Assembly (NCBI GenBank): GCA_027382625.1
Contig: JAJKFJ010020966.1
Span: 94,114-158,113 of the forward strand
Origin: Tetmemena sp. SeJ-2015
Lineage: Eukaryota > Ciliophora > Spirotrichea > Sporadotrichida > Oxytrichidae
Reading direction: 5' to 3'
Length of the DNA stretch: 64,000 nucleotides
Shown here: positions 13,801 through 25,316 of the stretch, in pieces
How positions within the stretch are numbered: the stretch's first letter is position 1
How the letters are laid out: the number at the start of each line of letters is the position of its first letter
Position numbers and translations under genes: made by a program
Notes under the pieces: model-generated
What the model was told of the DNA's origin: nothing
The model's database searches: none
The model's input: only the letters and a program-made list of their open reading frames with translations

Positions 13801-16800
13801 TCTATAATTTCTCTTATACATTTTGATAGATTAGTTTATTTATTTATGATAATTAATGAAACGAAAGAAATATGGTAATTTTAATAATTTTATGAAGTAA
13901 ATATTATCTATGAATCGATGATATACGTCTTCTCTACTCTCAGAGAGAATATAAACAAGAGCACCTTTCTATCCTTTAAATATTCTTAAAATTATATCTT
14001 CTTCATACCTTAATTATTAGGCTTTAATTTCTTTTCAGAGCATTTATTTTTATAGAAAGCTTATTTAATTATCAAATAGGTAAGTCGGTTTCTTTTGCAA
14101 ATAAAATTTTAAATCTCTTTTTATTAATTTAGGTCATTTTAAATTTAAAAAGTATTTAAAAATTGAATTGAATAGTTTACTATAAAGCATTTTCCATATT
14201 TAAAATGATTTCTTAATCCTTTGCCATAGCCTGTAATGGTACCTTATAATTTCATCTGATATCCGTAGAAGAAGTACACTACTCCACCATAGGGAGCAGA
14301 TGACTTTGTTATATTGCAAGAAGCGATGGTGAATTCTACCATCTCGGCTTCAACCGAGAAAGTCCCTCCCTAAAGTGCACTGTTGTTCACATAATTGCCA
14401 TACCAATACTAAACTTCATACTCCACAGTGTTGTAACTAGTTACCTTATCCCTCGTTATTGAAACAAAGCCTCCTTTAATAAGAGCTGTGTTGTTTATAG
14501 CAATAATGTAGTCGTTATATTGATAACTAACTTAATCAAATTGTTCTAAATTTAAAATTAAATTAGATTTTCCATAGCTCTAACTGATATACTTTCAATT
14601 TATTTTAAGGTAGAAGACATTTAAAGAAAGATAGATTGAAAGCCGCAAATCAATATATAAATTATTTAATTATGATTTTAATTTTATATTTAAATCTTTA
14701 ATATGTTGAAATCATAAGTGGGGAATTCCATGAAATGGCCCCTCCTATTGCAGCAGAGTTGTTTATGAATTCAGCTCTCTTAATATAGCAAAACTCAAAT
14801 AACTAACATATAAAGAAACTTACAATTATTAAATCCAAATTTAAATTTAATTTTATTTAAATTCAATTATACTGTAAGTATCTCTATTTAATTGGCTAAT
14901 TTGTAAAATTTTATTAAACTTAATTAATTCAAAAAATTTTAAAATTTTTAAACAAAAAGTTTTTTTAAAATAAATTTTTAAAAAAAATAAAAAATTTAAA
15001 TTAAAAACTTATAAAATTTATATTCATTTTATTTAATATATATAAATTTTTTATTTAATTGCTAAATTTTCCTAAGAAATTAATGTTAGATTATTTATGA
15101 TTCAAACCTCTAATTTCAATTATATTTTAAATATTTATAAGATTATGATTAAAAATATTAATATGAGAGATAAATTATATATTGCCTTTGAAATGATAAG
15201 TTTTAGGCTTATTTATTCTATTTTTTATTAATTTAATATAGAAGTCTCCCGAGTAAACATTAATTTTTGTTAATAAAAATATTTTTAAAGTGATAATATA
15301 AAATATGATTTGAGATAATTTTACGCTTGAAATTTAAATTTATCATAATTAATAGGGTTTAATTTTTCTTAGTGTGATAACTTACTTTATTCATTATTTA
15401 AATTTTTTAATTTTATGTAAAATTTAATTTTTAAAAAACAAGGGAAAAACAAAGATTATAATTTATTGGAAAAAAATTTAACCTTTGGGTTTTTTAATTC
15501 CCTTTTTCGATCAGATTTAAATTAAAAAAATTTAAAAATATTAAGGAACCTGGGGCCCCTTTTGGGGTTTGGGAAAAAATTTTTGGAATCTTAAATTTAG
15601 AAAAATTTCTTTTTAAAAAATTTATTAAGTTGTTTGTATTTAAAATTTTTTTTTTAAAAAAAATGAAAATTTTAAAATTTTCAATATTTTTTGAAAGGGT
15701 TTTTAAAAAGGGTTTTTTAGTTTTTAAAAGAGGAAAAAGTTTAAATTTAATTTTTAAAATTTTTAAAACATTTTTTTATTTTTCTTAAATTTCAAATTTT
15801 TTTTTTAAAAAAACTATTTTTTTAAATCTTTTTAAAATTTGATAGCTCCACCTTCGTAGGCTGTGTTGTTATAAAATTTACTGTCTCTGATGGATGCAAT
15901 ATAGTAGTCTATTCCGTATGGATCTGCATCCTAAATACTTAGCACTGCTCCTTGCTCGAAGGTCACACAGTTTGAGAATGTTGAATTGTAAAGTCTTGTC
16001 TCCCTTCTGTATTTCCCAATTTTAATCTATGGCCCTGCCTTCTTCACAAATTTATCTTTGTTCTAAAGTGCGTTGAAATATATAAATAAGTTTATAATCA
16101 TCGCTAATTATCGATAGGTTTCAAATACCAAGCAACTTTCAAATTATTTTTATTCTAAAGCTCATAAAAGGTTTTATGAGAGAATAATTCTAGCTTAATT
16201 ATTTTTAAATTACAAACTATTCTAACAATCAAGGGTGAGGTCAAAAATAGAAATACAATTGAGAACGAGTAATTTGATGAAGATCTTCGCTCTCTGGAAT
16301 GCGTGGCAGTCTGAGATCTCTTTTTCTAATCTAGTTCAAATTTAATTAAAAGAGAGAATTATTAGAAATTACACCTTAATTAATCAAAATCACATTTGCA
16401 GATTTGCACTTTAGACTATTCGAACATTTTGGGATTAAACTACGGAATAAATGAGTAGGAATAAAACCATGTCTACTAAATTAAAACATTGATAATTCAA
16501 TTAGAGCGTAATAAATGTTCCAATAGTCTAAAAACAGACAGAGGAATGAGAGATTGCTAGTTAATAGGAGTGTGATATATAAAGCCTTAGTGATAAATAA
16601 AGTTATAAAGGCAATTACTACAACGACGCGTGCCTAGCCGACATCGCAGTTCACCGGCCAGAGGGCTAATTCGCTTCATCTCTGCCAGTGCGAGGCCTAC
16701 TCCGCGCTCTTAGGGTTCTCACATAATGCTTGGCTGAGACGAGAAAGAGCACTGGTAAAGTGTGGATGCTGCAGGTCTGGTACAGAAATGAAAGGGACTG

Positions 16801-19800
16801 TTGAGATAAAGACTATTAATGAGTTAAGACAGTAGCAAGCTTGAAAGCGATAGTTGAACATACAGGAACTTGAGACTGCAGCACTCTTTAGCATGCATAG
16901 AATCCAAAAGCTGGGAGATGATGCCTTGTCTGCTTTAAGCTAATGATACACCGCCTCCACACTTTACCAGTGCTCTTTCTCGTCTCAGCCAAGCATTATG
17001 TGAGAACCCTAAGAGCGCGGAGTAGGCCTCGCACTGGCAGAGATGAAGCGAATTAGCCCTCTGGCCGGTGAACTGCGATGTCGGCTAGGCACGCGTCGTT
17101 GTAGTAATTGCCTTTATAACTTTATTTATCACTAAGGCTTTATATATCACACTCCTATTAACTAGCAATCTCTCATTCCTCTGTCTGTTTTTAGACTATT
17201 GGAACATTTATTACGCTCTAATTGAATTATCAATGTTTTAATTTAGTAGACATGGTTTTATTCCTACTCATTTATTCCGTAGTTTAATCCCAAAATGTTC
17301 GAATAGTCTAAAGTGCAAATCTGCAAATGTGATTTTGATTAATTAAGGTGTAATTTCTAATAATTCTCTCTTTTAATTAAATTTGAACTAGATTAGAAAA
17401 AGAGATCTCAGACTGCCACGCATTCCAGAGAGCGAAGATCTTCATCAAATTACTCGTTCTCAATTGTATTTCTATTTTTGACCTCACCCTTGATTGTTAG
17501 AATAGTTTGTAGATATTTTCCCTTATATATTCATACGATAATCTATATATTAAAATTATCATAAAATTGTGTATAATATTCTAGTATTGACTTGTAAAAT
17601 AATTTTATAATATATTAGCATTAAATACTAGTCTTTATATATTTATATAAACTTTAAATTAATTTAATAAATTGCGTTGATGATGAGAGGAGAATTTGGT
17701 GGATAGCACTGTATATTTACAAAATTGAACTCTACTTAATAGAGAGCGTATTCATAGTCAAATGTGCCTCCTTAATATGCAAAACAGGCAGTCACATTAG
17801 TGTTTATATACTGATTCAACTTATACAGTACTCCTACTTGCTTTACTATAGCTCCACTTTTTTCACTTGTCACATTATTCAAAAACATAAAATAACACTC
17901 TTTCTTATTCTAAAAGAAATTTAAACTGCAATTATTGAATCGCTATAATTTTTTATAAGAAGATTTTTTCATTTAAAAACGAATTATAAGTAATAAAGAC
18001 AACTAAATTCTTAAAATAATCTACTTAATTTATATTTTAATTTTGCTAAAATAAGTTCAAAAATAATTTTTTTATTTATTTGAGAATAGTGAATCTACAC
18101 CTTGTAAGTTGAATATTAATTAACATTTATTTATCTATATCATAAGATGTACTTAGAAGAGATATAATCTTACTATATTTTAACAACTTTTTACAATGAT
18201 AAAATTATCTTATATTTTTTAAATTACTTGTTTACAATTGGAAGAAGTGAAAAAGAAAAATTTAAAGATGCGATTTGCTATATTATTCCATTTATTTAAT
18301 TAACAAATTTCAAAATATAGAAGCCATTAAATTTTATAAGATATAAAACTCCAGATTAATCTTAAAATATCCATATAAGTTATATTTTTAATATTTTTCA
18401 TGAATGAATATTTTTCAAATAGAAGCCTTTTTAGTGGAAAACAGCTCCTTCATTTACAGAACTTATGTTTGTGAATTATGAATCCTCAACTTGCAAATAA
18501 GTTGACCTCGAAGCTATGGGCCATTAGGCCTCATTTGAGAGGAAGAGTCTCTCACCAAGTGGTATCTCATAAGGGGAGAAAAGCAAACCTCCTTTCTTGA
18601 GAGTTGTATGGATATTTCTAAAAATGCAAAACTTAAACAGCAAGTATCCTGACAGCTAGTAAATTTCTAAAATCATGTTTCCCTCTGTCACTATATTTTT
18701 ATTACCTTATTATTCGTCTTATTATAAAGAATTGTATCCATAAGAATAATTTTGAGAAACTTAACTTATATATTTTTTATCATCTATATATTTTACTGTA
18801 AACATTTTTCGGTTAGTATATTTGAGAAATTGGTATAGTAGATATCGATGTATTTATTTAAGCCATCTGGCTAAATGAGGCCAGATCTAGTTCCAATAAA
18901 GTCAGGAGATTTTGAAATATAGGACAGATTTGAGTTTGTCAGATAAATATCCCAACAAGTCTTGCACTACAATATCACTCCATTTTTTAAAAAAAAAACT
19001 CTTTATATAAATTAATTAAAAAACTAATTAAATTCATCACTAAGAAGATAGCAAATTAAATCATTTATTAACTCAAGTAAAACTAATCCTTATATTCATT
19101 TCTCAAAACTACTTTTATTTTTGGCTTTATATTCATTTAAATCCAGAAACGATATTTTTCAGTTCTGACTTTAATTATGATACCATTTTTGAAATTATAG
19201 CATTTTGAGATTGAAATTTTATTTAGGTTCGCAACTTAGTTGGTACAAGAAGTTAGATACCCACTAGAGCAGTAACTGGCAAAGGTAGTAGTATTGAGGC
19301 CTTAAAATTTGAAAAATGAATTTTACTAATCATTAAAGGCTACTCCTGATTATTTTTTGCCATTTATCTATTCAATATAAAGAATATTTTATCATACGTA
19401 ATTCACATAGTTAAATTAAGACTAATTTAAAATGTCAATACAAAATAAATCATGATTTAATTATAATGAAATTATAAAAAAGATTTGCTTATTTTCCTAT
19501 TTTAAATGTCTATAACTCGCTTCATAATTAGAGCAAGAGAGGTTGAAATCAGAGACAGTTGCATTTAAGAACTATTTAATTTCTATGATTCCCAAGTCAT
19601 AATCAAACAACTTCTAAGACTTCATATCTTTCTGGAAATTAACATTCACTCTCTAAATCTCAGTTTTCTTAAGACTACTAGCAATTATCAAAGTAGAAAA
19701 GTATTCCACTTTATAGATCTAAAGGTTAAATTTAAAAATAGAATATAAACTTATTTTTATGATATTTCTTTTATTAGCTTTAATTTTAGTTTTTCAATTT

Positions 19801-22800
19801 CAGAAATTTATTGGAAAATTGCTTGATTTTTAAACAAATTTTGAAATTGAATTTTAAATTTTTTATAATTATGTGAATATTAGCTACTTAAGACAGAAGA
19901 GAGATAAAATAATTACTATCAACAGTATAATCGGGATAATCTGCAATAATAAATTGCAGCACTTTTTCGATTATAGGACAAATACGAATTGTTTATCGAG
20001 AATAGTAGAAGTATAATATTCACAAAAATAGAGCTTTGTGCACCTGAAAAGAATTTGTTTTAATTGCGCTTCAATCTCACTTTTAAAATAATTTGTATCT
20101 CCTCTGATTTTCGATTGTCATCTCCTAGAAGTGAATATCTTATTTCCTTTGAAACTTATCTTTTTAAGTCTCTATTCTTAGTATATTATGATGATTTAAG
20201 TCTTACCTGTGGTTATGTAGTACTTGCAAGTGAGCTCTAGTGGCAAAGGCGGTTTGAATACACTCTTTGCAAGAATTGATGTCGCATTTAAAGTAGATGA
20301 GTTTCATCTGAGACTTGGAAATGCTCATAGTATATCAATTATCCTAATATAAAGTAAGAATTTTGGTTTAAAAATGCGCTAAACTTATTTGAAATCCTCA
20401 GAATAAGATTATGAGAAAAAAGTTTTACTTATATGAGCTTACATTTTGACCATTGCTTTTGTTCTCAGGTAGATGAAAGATGTTATTAGAATATGCGGAA
20501 CTCTTTTTCATTTTCCTTTATTCTAATTATGAAACTACTAATTTAATTAATCAATTTATTATCTGTTACCTTCTTCTCGTATTGTGTATTTTTAAAAGAA
20601 ATGCAGTTCTCGATCAACTATTCGTATTTGACCTATAATTAAATATAAAAGCTTGATTATAGATGAAGATTAGAAATTAATCTAAAAATTATTTTTATGA
20701 TTAACAAAATGAATAATTCCATTTATTTAATTAGGTCTGAAATGAAAATGTTTTGAATGTTGCTTCCCTCTTTGAAAAATAAAAGTCCAGTTTCGAAGCT
20801 GGTGCCTGAGTCATTGAGAGTGACATTTTTAATTGTGAAATCTATTCTTTAGTACTCTAGTTGAGAGAGGCCAATTAAATATTAAGTCTGGGTAATTGCC
20901 TATATAGGTACTATAGCATTTTAGAAATCAAAGAACCCCTTCTGCTCACTTAAATCTATCAGGGAGTTATTTCCCTAGCAAGAAAATATATTTTGAAAAG
21001 TAGGATTTTAGATGCTTAATAGTATAGAAAGTAAGTATTAATATGAATGGAAGAAAAAAGGAAACATTTTTCAAATAAAATAGAAGTAAGTAAGATTTAT
21101 TAAGATAAAAACAAAGATTGTATTAAATTATTAAGAATTTACCATATCTTAGAGAATGCATTAAAAAGATAGCTCTTAATTATATATGAAAGATTTTAAA
21201 ATTAAATTCCCATATAAAAGTTTAAAAAGTTAGAATTAACTAATTGTAATTGATAAATTAATCTTTGGATGTAACTTTAAATTTATAAGCCATAATTAAA
21301 AATGCATGGTGCTAATTTGCAAGTTTAAAATTATCCTTATTGTAGAAAATCAAATTAGAGTTTTGAATTTCCTAATTTTATAAAACAATAAATTAAAATT
21401 TAAGTGTAGATGCTTATCGTTTAGCAAGTTGAGCAAGTTAGAATGACTGTTTAGTTAGAAGTGAGATTATTATATTTAGATGAGTTGTCTATCAAGGAGC
21501 CATTTATTATTTAAAATACTGAGCTGCTTTGAGAAAATAAATTTCTCTGGAAAGTATTGTTTGTTGATCTCAAGGTTCAAATAAATATTAATTTAAGATG
21601 AATAAATTCAATTAAGTAGAAAATTAAATATGCACCAAATATCTTATCAATGAAGTAAAAATTATTCGATAAAATATTATTTTAGAGAACTTGATTCTTT
21701 AAGTATTTTAGTTTTTGGTTTCCTAAAAACGACTTGAGTGAGAAAATAATAATATAAATTATTTGATAAAAATTCCTTTTATGGAAAGGTTCCATTGATA
21801 AAAGTGATAAAAGAGTTAGCACGAGGCGTACTCTGTTTATTGTAGGCCTTAATACAAATGTCCTATTTTTCTGAGAAGGTTAAAATTTTATCTTGGACAG
21901 TGATTATACTGTTTGAGATATCCATTAAGAAATTAGGGTTAGTTACTCTTGAGTATATCAAGGATCCCAGTTACATAGGTTAATCAGTTACTCCAAGATT
22001 AATTCAAATTATATTAAATCTATTGCCCTTTATAAATTAGACTTTCATAAAATCGGAATGAACTTTCCATGCACATATGAAAAATATAATAAAATATTAG
22101 GTTTTAAAATCTTTATATTTTGAGATTGATCTGGACCCCATTCAAAGTAGCAGCTCGCAAATTAAAGATATTTATGATTTCCCCAAACTATAGAGAATCC
22201 TATGCAGATGCAAGTGATGACATCGTTCTATTAAACTGTGCACTTGTAATTTTGAGTTCGAGAGTGGAATCATTTAAGAACAAAGCAGATCCACTCTTCA
22301 CTGATAAAGTTTGAGAGATGTTCAAACCAGAAAAAACTAAAGAGCTGTTTCTGCTCGCTAGTAATTGCGACTCAGAGGAATTTTGCTGTTCAATGTATTT
22401 TATAAAGCCACCCTCATTCGATGCATTTCCATACATGACTGTGATGTTCGACATTGAAACATTGTTCTTTCCGTGCAGGAATATTGAGCCTCCGTCAAAT
22501 CCCCAATTTGAATAGAACAAGGCATCCTAGATTATTAGGTGAGATAATTTAAACCTTTTTTAATCATATTTTAAATTCTATGATATATTGCATTATATTC
22601 CTCTTACAGATTTAGTTAAAGAATTTTAATTTCAACTATCTACCACCCTTTATAAGTTTTATAATGTATTTTGAAGTAATTTATTTAATTAAAATATTAT
22701 TTTGGTGCTTCAACTTTTTGTAAAACAAAATTTATCTATTATTTTGGACTTCCTCTCATTTATTTTAAATTAAGCTTATTCAAAACATTACTAAATTTTG

Positions 22801-24089
22801 AAAAATCTCAACTACTTATAGAAATTAAAAATTAAATTTTCCAGCTCAAATGAGATGTAGGTGATAATTTCTTAATAAGTTGGCATAAAATTAAATCAGC
22901 CAAATTATGATGCTGCAATTTTGAAAGAACAAAGAACCTCCCAAAGTGGCACTATTGTTACTGAAAGTGACTCCTCTTAGAGTCACAGTTGAATTCTAAA
23001 ATTTGAACACTCCACCCTTTTAAGAGTTGTAGCAATTTGAAAATGTAGAGTTTTCAATTCAAAGTTTAAAAGTTTAAATAAAGCTAATAGTTTAAAAAAA
23101 TTTAAGTTTCATTTTTTACCACAAATAAAAGGAACTTAGATAATGATTAAAAAATTTTCTTTGAAGTTGATAAAATTTCGATTATATTTAGATGATTGAA
23201 ATAATTTGATTCATATATATATATATTTAAATTATAACTTATAATTAAATTCATTTTAGATTTCATTATTTTTTAAATTATTTCAATGAGGATATTTTGA
23301 GAGTTGTAAATTTCGATAGGTGAGTTTTGATAAATTTGGCCCCCATTTTCTATTTAAAATATGCTAGTTTCGCTCTGATTTTGTTAAGAGCAAACTATAG
23401 AAACATTTTTTAAATGGAGGGTATAGTCAGTCGAAGAACTATTTATTGATGTATTTTGAATGTAAGCAGATTAAAAATTGAATAATTTTATTACTTATTA
23501 TAAAAGAATCGTTGTAAATGAAACAATTATTAAAAATAAACTTTAATTACTTAATAAAATTTTAAATTGTAATTAAAGAATACTCTTTCTATAGATTTTG
23601 GATATTTTCTATCAATTCTTCTTTAAATTTTAAACTTTAAGATCATATCATAAAACGAACTTCATGTAGATAAAAAAGTCTTTTCCTTGTTAAAAATATC
23701 TTTGAAAACAATATTCAAGTAATATACATTAAATCTATAGGCTAAAATCTTGATAGCAAACTACCATTATTCCATTTAAGTCTGTATTTCTTGAATATTT
23801 CAGTACGTTTAAATTCCAATGAATTATATAATTCAATAATCATAAAAATTAATAATGAAAATCATTAGGGAAAAGGAAACTTATAGTTTGTACAAAAGTG
23901 AGGAATTATTTTAATAATATAATTTTCATACCTACACATTTTATCATCCTATATTATCTGTCTTGAGGAGGATTAAGTGAAATAGTTTGAGTCGAAGACA
24001 ATATCCTTGAGCTCTAAGGAAAAATCCTACGCATTTATCGCTAGAAACAAAGAGATCAAAGTTGAAATTATGAGCTAGTATTTTTTCAT
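1144..24089 (-). CDS. giant beta-helix / Cys-rich multi-pass surface protein, split into about 30 or more MDSs
   Basis: Interrupted minus-strand gene. ATG is at 24089–24087, followed by a hydrophobic signal-like N-terminus, and TGA is at 1146–1144. The main body gives many short blocks with N-N-S/T-A and G-G-(A/S)-(I/V)-Y/F motifs, the signature of right-handed parallel beta-helix (Pmp-like) repeats. A Cys-rich module follows (CLGG, GFWR, CREGYEG, CKEGYY at 4325–3850), then about five hydrophobic helices and a charged cytoplasmic tail. Large proteins of this architecture are common in ciliates; their ligands are unknown. The supported blocks run in protein order from high to low coordinates, all on the minus strand, so the gene appears non-scrambled but heavily interrupted. 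Individual block groups are listed separately. Edges of most blocks, and whether the weaker blocks belong, remain uncertain. Confidence 0.85.
2105..2375 (-). other. MDS of the giant gene: KYG…YYWE segment and a membrane helix
   Basis: Reads AIKYGLLFIGYTKKFYYWEI and, after a likely GT–AG intron near 2215–2160, NQEGMIVLLAISIFFKFYF. Both are typical of the C-terminal membrane region of this protein type. Confidence 0.75.
2375..2701. mobile_element. possible small element with 22-bp imperfect terminal inverted repeats
   Basis: The left end (about 2375–2396, core ACGTTCGGCCCCGATTTT) and right end (about 2680–2701, core AAAATCGGGGCTGAACGT) are near-perfect inverted repeats. The interior is unusually GC-rich for an IES. 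It is open on the minus strand (continuing from about 2945 to 2395 with TAA/TAG as Gln) and also in part on the plus strand. I recognise no protein. It sits between two MDSs of the giant gene (ending near 2990 and starting near 2375), so it is germline-limited if those edges are right. Confidence 0.45.
2990..3485 (-). other. MDS of the giant gene: membrane segment
   Basis: Reads FDCLLSYDANEPLLGYITRE, then a hydrophobic helix (AILLFQPLLAIFLCFFLYLL), then a basic stretch. The 3' edge near 2990 is approximate. Confidence 0.75.
3850..4325 (-). other. MDS of the giant gene: Cys-rich GFWR module and first membrane helix
   Basis: Cysteine pattern ECYLGEQ … GKCIFCNAP … CSQCPDEAICLGG … KAGFWRPRN … CREGYEGILCSSCKEGYY, then a hydrophobic helix (LAASFLGLIFLIAILAKLI). 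The spacing resembles EGF/GCC2-like Cys-rich modules preceding the membrane in large ciliate surface proteins. Confidence 0.85.
4580..5410 (-). other. MDS group of the giant gene (linker before the Cys-rich module)
   Basis: About 5410–5260 (NNFAEVAGGSIYWDYYEP), 5150–4970 (ASIYGQNFASYP) and 4880–4580 (FKIALVDIYGQIVESD and EGISFYGRPGQ). The frame changes between the last two near 4890–4960, where an IES is expected. Confidence 0.75.
5610..6125 (-). other. MDS group of the giant gene with a 14-bp IES
   Basis: Reads AALKGGAIYNNN, then after removal of the 14-bp IES at 5899–5912 IYVQESSIYLKNRFEG, SASQGGAVYFENS and YGKGGAIYFTSYG. Several in-frame TAA/TAG codons occur. Confidence 0.75.
5899..5912. 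other. 14-bp IES, pointer AATT
   Basis: AATT occurs at 5899–5902 and 5913–5916. Removing one copy plus the intervening 10 bases (14 in all) joins two open frames into a continuous beta-helix sequence; without it the frame hits TGA. Confidence 0.65.
6340..8400 (-). other. MDS group of the giant gene (beta-helix region)
   Basis: Blocks at about 8400–8330 (GVGGVAIV), 7545–7460 (FIDNFAQGSSNVIYG), 7080–6770 (TFINNTATEYGGSIYATE) and 6420–6340 (YNGSSGSLGGELYITN). A further open frame at 8265–8059 on the minus strand is not clearly part of the protein. Confidence 0.6.
8401..10754. other. AT-rich stretch, largely without recognisable MDS
   Basis: A weak minus-strand open block at about 9171–8935 is hydrophobic and may be an MDS, but I cannot place it. 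From about 9540 to 10560 the sequence is dominated by A and T homopolymers and shows nothing coding. Confidence 0.5.
10755..11420 (-). other. MDS group of the giant gene (beta-helix region)
   Basis: About 10920–10755 (SASDKGGVVFSSSNCSF and FINNSAQEGSVLF), 11245–11180 (NSAISGGVAFLNQ) and 11420–11330 (INTGGNGGIFLITNGY). All are minus strand and in order. Confidence 0.65.
11421..13149. other. AT-rich IES-like stretch, no MDS recognised
   Basis: I found no convincing block in this stretch on either strand. It lies within the span of the giant gene and is probably one or more long IESs. Confidence 0.5.
13150..13985 (-). other. tentative small MDSs of the giant gene
   Basis: Three short minus-strand blocks fit the style of the protein: about 13985–13895 (KGALVYILSESRED), 13740–13560 (FISNQGAYSFNNKDS) and 13225–13150 (NCNALSGNSLIEVSN). 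They are short and AT-rich, so confidence is lower. Confidence 0.4.
14210..14800 (-). other. MDS group of the giant gene (beta-helix region)
   Basis: A long block, about 14545–14210 (motifs INNTALIKGGFVS, NNSALQGGTFS, SSAPYGGVVYFF), and a short block, about 14800–14705 (FINNSAAIGGAIS). The AT-rich DNA between them is not in frame. Confidence 0.75.
14801..15837. other. AT-rich, homopolymer-rich stretch without a gene
   Basis: Mostly runs of A and T with no recognisable block. At 15556–15573 it contains CCCCTTTTGGGGTTTGGG, which resembles the G4T4 telomere unit of this ciliate group. I see no repeat array around it. Confidence 0.6.
15838..16080 (-). other. MDS of the giant gene (beta-helix region)
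   Basis: Minus-strand reading ends with SKFYNNTAYEGGAIK, a clear beta-helix turn. The block is sharply more GC-rich than its surroundings. Confidence 0.7.
16211..16765 (+). repeat. left arm of the inverted repeat
   Basis: Inverted partner of 16957–17511. AT-rich outside and GC-richer toward the spacer (16620–16765). Confidence 0.9.
16957..17511 (-). repeat. right arm of the inverted repeat
   Basis: Reverse complement of 16211–16765. The match stops at 17511, where the flanks diverge. Confidence 0.9.
17690..19740 (-). other. MDS group of the giant gene (beta-helix region)
   Basis: Blocks at about 19740–19500, 19370–19200, 18980–18830, 18720–18430 and 17960–17690. They carry N-glycosylation-like and beta-helix motifs, for example SSVNEGAVF and TACFAYQGGTFDYE. 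All lie on the minus strand in consistent order. Confidence 0.65.
20040..22520 (-). other. MDS group of the giant gene (beta-helix region)
   Basis: Blocks at about 22520–22095 (FDGGSIFLHGKNNVSMSN; continues past in-frame TAGs), 22060–21790, 21560–21430, 21010–20740 (ends EGSNIQNIF), 20640–20440 and a weaker Cys-containing block at 20330–20040. Each is open only if TAA/TAG are Gln, and each is separated from the next by AT-rich DNA. The 20330–20040 block is open in more than one frame, and its membership is less certain. Confidence 0.6.
22850..23480 (-). other. MDS group of the giant gene (beta-helix region)
   Basis: Two blocks, about 23480–23285 and 23060–22850. They give minus-strand motifs such as IENGGQIYQNS and FSNNSATLGGSLFFQN, typical beta-helix turns. 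An AT-rich stretch lies between them. Confidence 0.65.
23945..24089 (-). other. first MDS of the giant gene: start codon and signal peptide
   Basis: Reads MKKYQLIISTLISLFLA followed by INAQDFS on the minus strand: two Lys, a hydrophobic stretch, then a plausible signal-peptidase site after Ala. Two codons here are TAG read as Gln. The ATG is preceded by AT-rich non-coding DNA, which makes this the natural start. Confidence 0.75.
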
Positions 24090-25316
24090 AACGCTGGGCA
24101 TTCTGGGTCTATAAATTAATATGCCTGATATCATATATTAACTTCAATTTTGGAAATTATATTGAATAAATTAAAGTGATAATGATTTATATATCAATTA
24201 AGCATTAAAAGGAGTTATCTAGTTTTCAATATCTTATAATATTTATTATACCGAATAAGTATTCATTTTCAAGTTCCGACTATCGACACCACAATTAACT
24301 CGATAAAATAATCAGTCTAAAATCTTAAATTTTGATTATTTAGAAGAGTACTTAATTTTTTTTAAAATAAAATTATAGCTATCTAAACTATAAGGAGAAT
24401 TGATTATGTATTTTGGATTAACTCCAAATGAATTAGGATATTATTTATATTTACACCATCTTAAGAAAAATAAAATATCAAAACTTTATATATGTGTAAT
24501 AAATAATTGTCAAATATAATGTTGATAAACTATAATAAAGCACCAATTTAGTTGAATATATGTAAGATTAGATTTGCAAATAATCTAAGATAAAGCAATC
24601 TTCCTTAAAATTTATCCACATAAATTTGGAAGTCCTATAAAATGAATAAATTAATTCAAACTTAATTTTAAAGTAACGAATATTTCTTCTCCTTATTAAT
24701 TTAATAATTGCTTTTTGCTTTAATTTGATAAAAGATTTTCCAGGCAAATTATTTTTTTATTTTTAACTTGATATGTCTTTTCAATTATTTATCTTGTTTG
24801 ATTGTAATTCTTTAAATTGACCTCTATTTTTAAAATATTAGCATTACATTTTGATAAAAAAAGAACTAAAACAAACAGTTTAATTCATAAAATTATAAAA
24901 TTATTAATTAAGAGAAGAAGAAGAAGAATAATAATTTATGAAAAAAATAAAGGTATCAAGTAAAATATTAAAGTATGAATTTACAGTAAGCAATTATAAA
25001 TTATTTATATCTTTAAAAATTATAATGACTTGTAATATTGATTCACAATATCTAACTACGAATTCTCATTAAATTATAATAAAAAATAATTAAAAAAATA
25101 TTTAATTTAATATCTAAGAGATTTTTTTGAAAAATTTGCGATACTCATAATAGATCTTTAAAAGTATATTTTTTTTCCTCTCAATAGAACCTAACTTAAG
25201 TTATCGATATATATTTTCTGTGAATATTTCTTAGTTAAAATAATAAGCTTCATTATAAAATTTATAAGTTAAATGATGTTTGAATATAAGTTAAAAAATA
25301 AAATATCTTTTAAGTA
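24090..25316. other. AT-rich intergenic stretch, no gene seen
   Basis: Between the divergent starts of the giant gene and the methyltransferase gene. No convincing open frame was seen. Promoters are presumably here, but none can be recognised. Confidence 0.6.

Larger units (their letters stand above)
16211..17511. mobile_element. 1.3-kb foldback element: two 555-bp inverted arms around a 191-bp spacer
   Basis: Positions 16211–16765 and 16957–17511 are reverse complements of each other over 555 bases. I compared most of their length and saw no mismatch or gap. The outer edges are a TA dinucleotide on each side (TA|CAAACTATTC … GAATAGTTTG|TA), as expected for a TA target-site duplication. Inside each arm the motif AGACTATTCGAAC and its partner CCAATAGTCTAAA echo the outer terminus, like subterminal transposase-binding repeats. 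No convincing transposase is encoded; the longest frame crossing the spacer ends at TGA and is not recognised. It lies in an IES of the giant gene, between MDSs ending near 15838 and starting near 17960. A non-autonomous Tc1/mariner-type or foldback element is my inference. Confidence 0.85.

Noticed and set aside
16697..16894. Minus-strand open frame in the spacer and left arm of the foldback element
   Set aside because: Extends only slightly under the Gln code before TGA, shows no transposase motif, and half of it is inverted-arm sequence.
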